From Lewinellaceae bacterium (lineage in GTDB: Bacteria > Bacteroidota > Bacteroidia > Chitinophagales > Saprospiraceae): 64,000 bases of DNA. Below, one piece after another: positions 60,951 through 64,000 of this stretch (position 1 is its first letter; each line of letters begins with the position of its first letter). The DNA lies in assembly GCA_020636255.1 (NCBI GenBank), contig JACJYE010000008.1, positions 186,001 through 250,000 of the forward strand. Direction: 5' to 3'. The translations under genes were made by a program, and so were the position numbers. Under the pieces are notes generated by a model, which saw only the letters and a list, made by a program, of their open reading frames with translations, was not told the DNA's origin and searched no databases.

Positions 60951-61865
60951 TTACGGCACCTCCCTGCCCGTCGACGCCTGCCAGAGCTCATACCATTCCT
61001 CCCGGGTGAGCTGCACCTTCGTCGCTTCGGCAGCGGCGCGCAGGCGCTCGATGCGGGCAGTGCCGACCACCGGCAGGATACCGGCGGGGTGTTGCATCAG
61101 CCAGGCCAGCAGCAGGCGGTCGAGGCCGATGGCCTCGGAACGCCGCCGCATGATGCGGCCCGCCGCAGCGCGTATACGCTGCACCTGGGGGTTGCCCTTA
61201 TCCGTAAAAACGCTGCCGCCGCCCAGGGGCGACCAGGCCATGGGCCTCACCCCTTTGATGATGCACTGGTCGAAAGTGCCGTCCAGGAAAGGGGCCAGGT
61301 GCTGCAGGGAGGCTTCCACCTGGTTGGTAACCAGCGGGAAAGCGTTATTCAGCAGGGCAAACTGAGAAGGTTTGAAATTGGAAACGCCAAAATAGCGCAC
61401 CTTGCCTTCCTGGCGCAGCTCATCAAAGATAGTGGCCACCTCCTCCGGGTTCATCAACGGGCTGGGCCGGTGCAGGAGCAGCAGGTCGAGATAATCGGTA
61501 TGCAGGTTTTTCAGCGACTGGCCTACCGAGCTGCGGATGTGGGCGGCGCTGGTGTCGTACGATTTGATCTGGTAAGCCGGCCGGCTTGGCGAGGGCATTT
61601 TTATGCCGCATTTGGTGATGAGCTGCATCTTGAGGCGCAGGCCCGGGTTTAGCCTCAATGCGGCGCCAAACTCTGCCTCCGTGGTGTAACCGCCATAAAT
61701 ATCGGCATGGTCAAAAGTAGTGACGCCGTTGTTTACGCTCTCTTCCATCAGGCGTAACATCTGATGCGGCCGTAGCCGGTGTCCCCAAACTCCCCAGTTC
61801 ATTACGCCTACGACGATGCGGGAGAAATCGGGCCCATCCGGAGAGAGCCTGGTTGGTTGTAGCAT
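60951..61865 (-). CDS. Aldo/keto reductase, YdhF-like
   Basis: The 304-residue protein has the AKR barrel: 'RIVVGVMNWGVWGHRL', the catalytic Asp-Tyr region 'TTFDHADIYGGYTTEAEFGAAL', Lys in 'LITKCGI', 'LLLLHRPSPLMNPEEVA', and the NADPH-binding 'ILPVVGTARIERLRAAAEAT'. 'GKVRYFGVSNFKPSQFALL' is a standard AKR motif. It reduces an unidentified aldehyde or ketone. It is not obviously part of the utilisation locus; a 284-bp gap with a miniature element separates them. Confidence 0.9.
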   Translation of the reverse strand: MLQPTRLSPDGPDFSRIVVGVMNWGVWGHRLRPHQMLRLMEESVNNGVTTFDHADIYGGYTTEAEFGAALRLNPGLRLKMQLITKCGIKMPSPSRPAYQIKSYDTSAAHIRSSVGQSLKNLHTDYLDLLLLHRPSPLMNPEEVATIFDELRQEGKVRYFGVSNFKPSQFALLNNAFPLVTNQVEASLQHLAPFLDGTFDQCIIKGVRPMAWSPLGGGSVFTDKGNPQVQRIRAAAGRIMRRRSEAIGLDRLLLAWLMQHPAGILPVVGTARIERLRAAAEATKVQLTREEWYELWQASTGREVP

Positions 61866-62042
61866 ATCGATATTGGTTTCGCTTGGTTTGTAATAACGGA
61901 AGAAAGCCCGGCCTCCACTTTTTTCATGCCCTTCCCATCCGGCCCCCTCCCGTGACGCCCAAAAGATAAGCTCTATTCCCTGCCGCTGGAAACAAATCTC
62001 CTTTTTTTTAGCAGTTCCCGCCCTTCCAATCTTCCAACCTCC

Positions 62043-64000
62043 TCAATACGGATCCACATCCACCCCTACCCTGACGCCGCTGAAGCCGGGCGAAGAAAGC
62101 AGGGCATCCGTAGCGGCCTGAATGGTTTCCTTGGCGAAGCGGATCTTCTTCGCGTCCCGTTCCGTCTTGATCAGGAAGTCCAGCAGGTAAAAGCTTCTGA
62201 CGCGTGAAATATAGGGCACGGCGGGCCCCATGGCCCATTCGCCGAGTTTCGACTTGAGGGCCTTCTCGAAGAGGAGGCCGGCGTCGTTGAGCACCCTGGG
62301 GGTTTTGTGGCGCAGGGTAATGCGGATGATGCGGAAATAAGGGGGGTAATTGAACTGCCGGCGCTCCATCATCTCGCGGGTAAAAAACCGGGGGAAGTCG
62401 TGGGCAACCACTTCGCCGATGACGGGATGAGCGGTGTTGAAGGCCTGGATGACGACTTTCCCCTGCCGGTGCTTGCGCCCTGCCCGCCCGCTCACCTGCA
62501 TCATGAGCTGAAAGGCCCGCTCGCCGGCCCGAAAGTCCGGGAATTGCAGCAGCTGGTCGGCGCTGAGCACGCCGACGACCCCTACCCGCTCGAAATCGAG
62601 CCCTTTGGTCACCATCTGGGTGCCGACGAGGATATCGAGGCGGCCTTCTTCGAAATCGTTGAGCAGCCTGGCATGGGCATTCTTGCCGCGCACGGTGTCC
62701 AGGTCCATGCGCCCGATCCGGGCCTGGGGCAGGTAGATCTTGAGTTCGTCCTCGACCTTTTCCGTGCCGAAGCCCTTCAGCGTAAGCGTTTTGGAACCGC
62801 AGGCCGGGCAGGCGTCGGGCAGTTTGGTAGTATAACCACAATAGTGGCACTTAAGGGTGTTGTGGAATTTGTGGTAGGTCAGGCTCACATCGCAGTGGAT
62901 GCACTCCGAATGCCAGTCGCAGGTGGTACAACGGTAAGTAGGGGCAAAACCGCGGCGGTTCTGGAAGAGGATAGCCTGCTCGCCTCGTTCCAGGGTGGCC
63001 TTGAGCTCGTCGAGCAGGGCCGTGGTAAAATGGGACTGCAGCTTGCGCTCCTGCAGTTCCTTTTTGGCATCGGCTATGATGATCTCCGGCATTTCCAGGC
63101 CGCCGAAGCGCTCGGCTATATGCACCAGGCCGTACTTATTGCTCCTGGCGTTGTAGTAGCTCTCCAGGGAAGGGGTGGCCGTGCCCAGCAGGGTTTTGGC
63201 CCCGTGCAGGTGCGCCAGGTAGATGGCGGCATCGCGCGCATTATAGCGGGGGTTGGGGTCGTATTGCTTGTAGGAGCTGTCGTGCTCTTCGTCGACCACG
63301 ATGAGCCCCAGCTTCCGGAACGGCAGGAATAGGGCCGAACGGGCCCCCAGCACCACGGGCTTGCCCTTGAGTACGCCATCCCACATCTCGACGCGCTCGT
63401 TGTTGTTGAGCCGCGAGTGGTAGACCGCGATCTGTGCACCGAACACCTTCTGCAGCCTGCTGATGATCTGAGTGGTAAGCGCAATTTCCGGCAGGAGGTA
63501 CAACACCTGCTCGCCGCGCTGTATCGTTTCCTGGATCAGCTCGATGTATACGCGGGTCTTGCCGCTGCCGGTGACGCCGTGCAGCAGGACGACGTTTTTG
63601 GTATTAAAACTTTCGCGGATACCCGCAAGGGCCTGTTCCTGCTGGGCAGAGAGGGTGTCGGCGCCCACCGTTTCCTCTTCGTAACCGCCCAGGCGGCTGA
63701 CCTCCCGCTCATAAAGGCTGAATATCTGCTTTTTGGCCAGGGCATTGAGCACGGCAGAATCCACGCCGGCAGCCTGGTAGATATCCTGCCGGCGGATGAA
63801 TTCCTGTTTTCTCGACAGCTGTACATACGCCATCAGGGCCTCTACCTGTCGCGAAGAGCGGCTGCACAAGGCGAAAGCTTCTTCGAGCAGCGCGGGCTGC
63901 GAAGCATAGGGCTCCGCCAGGCGTACGCAGCCTACGGTCTTGGGGCTGTACTTTTCCTTGAGGCCTTCCTTGAGGTAGATGATGCGCTTGTCGAGCAAAC
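62043..64000 (-). CDS. priA: Primosomal protein N' (PriA helicase), 5' end cut by window
   Basis: About 652 codons of the C-terminal part are visible; roughly 170 N-terminal residues are beyond the edge. The frame stays open to base 64000, and the first in-frame start-like codon here is TTG, not a real start. Walker A 'LLHGVTGSGKTRVYIELIQ', Walker B 'IVVDEEHDSSYKQYDPNPRYNARD', and the zinc cysteines ('CTTCDWHSECIHCD', 'CHYCGYTTKLPDACPACGS') are all present. 'VLVGTQMVTKGLDF'-type and 'QVSGRAGR' helicase motifs follow. PriA reloads the replisome at stalled forks. Confidence 0.95.
   Translation of the reverse strand, partial: LLDKRIIYLKEGLKEKYSPKTVGCVRLAEPYASQPALLEEAFALCSRSSRQVEALMAYVQLSRKQEFIRRQDIYQAAGVDSAVLNALAKKQIFSLYEREVSRLGGYEEETVGADTLSAQQEQALAGIRESFNTKNVVLLHGVTGSGKTRVYIELIQETIQRGEQVLYLLPEIALTTQIISRLQKVFGAQIAVYHSRLNNNERVEMWDGVLKGKPVVLGARSALFLPFRKLGLIVVDEEHDSSYKQYDPNPRYNARDAAIYLAHLHGAKTLLGTATPSLESYYNARSNKYGLVHIAERFGGLEMPEIIIADAKKELQERKLQSHFTTALLDELKATLERGEQAILFQNRRGFAPTYRCTTCDWHSECIHCDVSLTYHKFHNTLKCHYCGYTTKLPDACPACGSKTLTLKGFGTEKVEDELKIYLPQARIGRMDLDTVRGKNAHARLLNDFEEGRLDILVGTQMVTKGLDFERVGVVGVLSADQLLQFPDFRAGERAFQLMMQVSGRAGRKHRQGKVVIQAFNTAHPVIGEVVAHDFPRFFTREMMERRQFNYPPYFRIIRITLRHKTPRVLNDAGLLFEKALKSKLGEWAMGPAVPYISRVRSFYLLDFLIKTERDAKKIRFAKETIQAATDALLSSPGFSGVRVGVDVDPY

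Noticed and set aside
62008..62850. 280-codon minus-strand frame
   Set aside because: It is the other frame of priA; Arg/Pro/Gly-rich composition and no motif.

Overview
The window reads as a chromosomal segment of a Bacteroidota bacterium, most likely from the Saprospiria/Lewinella-like branch. The support is gene content: a SusC/SusD pair, a type IX secretion (T9SS) plug protein, a T9SS cargo with a CHU_C-type C-terminus, DUF5723 and DUF5103 families, and promoters of the TTG-N19-TAnnTTTG type. The base composition looks rich in G+C for this phylum. The lineage below phylum is an inference, not a search result.

Layout. 0-14 kb: mixed housekeeping and envelope genes (DUF5723 outer-membrane protein, ElaA-type acetyltransferase, phosphohexomutase and isoaspartyl methyltransferase from overlapping divergent promoters, a lipoprotein, TadA-type deaminase, GuaB, 3-methyladenine glycosylase, T9SS plug protein, a TolC-adaptor pair with no transporter beside it, a TIGR04282-type glycosyltransferase, a bacilliredoxin). 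14.1-14.9 kb is noncoding with repeats and one possible 33-codon ORF. 14.9-21.8 kb: a complete TetR-TolC-adaptor-RND efflux operon on the minus strand. 22-40 kb: a MobA-like nucleotidyltransferase coupled to a c-type cytochrome lipoprotein, DUF4197, a PaaI-type thioesterase, DUF2279, a serine hydrolase, the T9SS cargo, an amidohydrolase, acylphosphatase, polyprenyl synthase, a response regulator next to a hybrid sensor whose kinase core has decayed, YpdA, and a membrane glycosyltransferase. 39.9-40.35 kb: a promoter, three identical 80-bp tRNA-Ala-like units, a tRNA-Ala and a terminator. 40.8-60.7 kb: a patatin, an oxidoreductase and then a polysaccharide utilisation locus on the minus strand. 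61-64 kb: an aldo/keto reductase and the 3' part of priA, cut by the window edge.

The utilisation locus is read from 60.7 down to 42.6 kb: membrane-tethered sensor/LuxR-type regulator, SusC, SusD, a lipoprotein with two duplicated LamG-like domains, two glucoamylase-like (GH144) enzymes, an esterase-GH3 fusion, then GH43 with discoidin and FN3 domains. GH144 plus GH3 next to SusCD points to a beta-1,2-glucan (sophoran), possibly acyl- or pentose-decorated.

The least ordinary items are the transcribed array of tRNA-like units before tRNA-Ala, the hybrid sensor with Phe in place of the phospho-accepting His, the esterase-GH3 fusion, and several families of dispersed inverted repeats. These include a nested pair of miniature elements placed at the stop codon of the GH3 fusion, splitting the locus.
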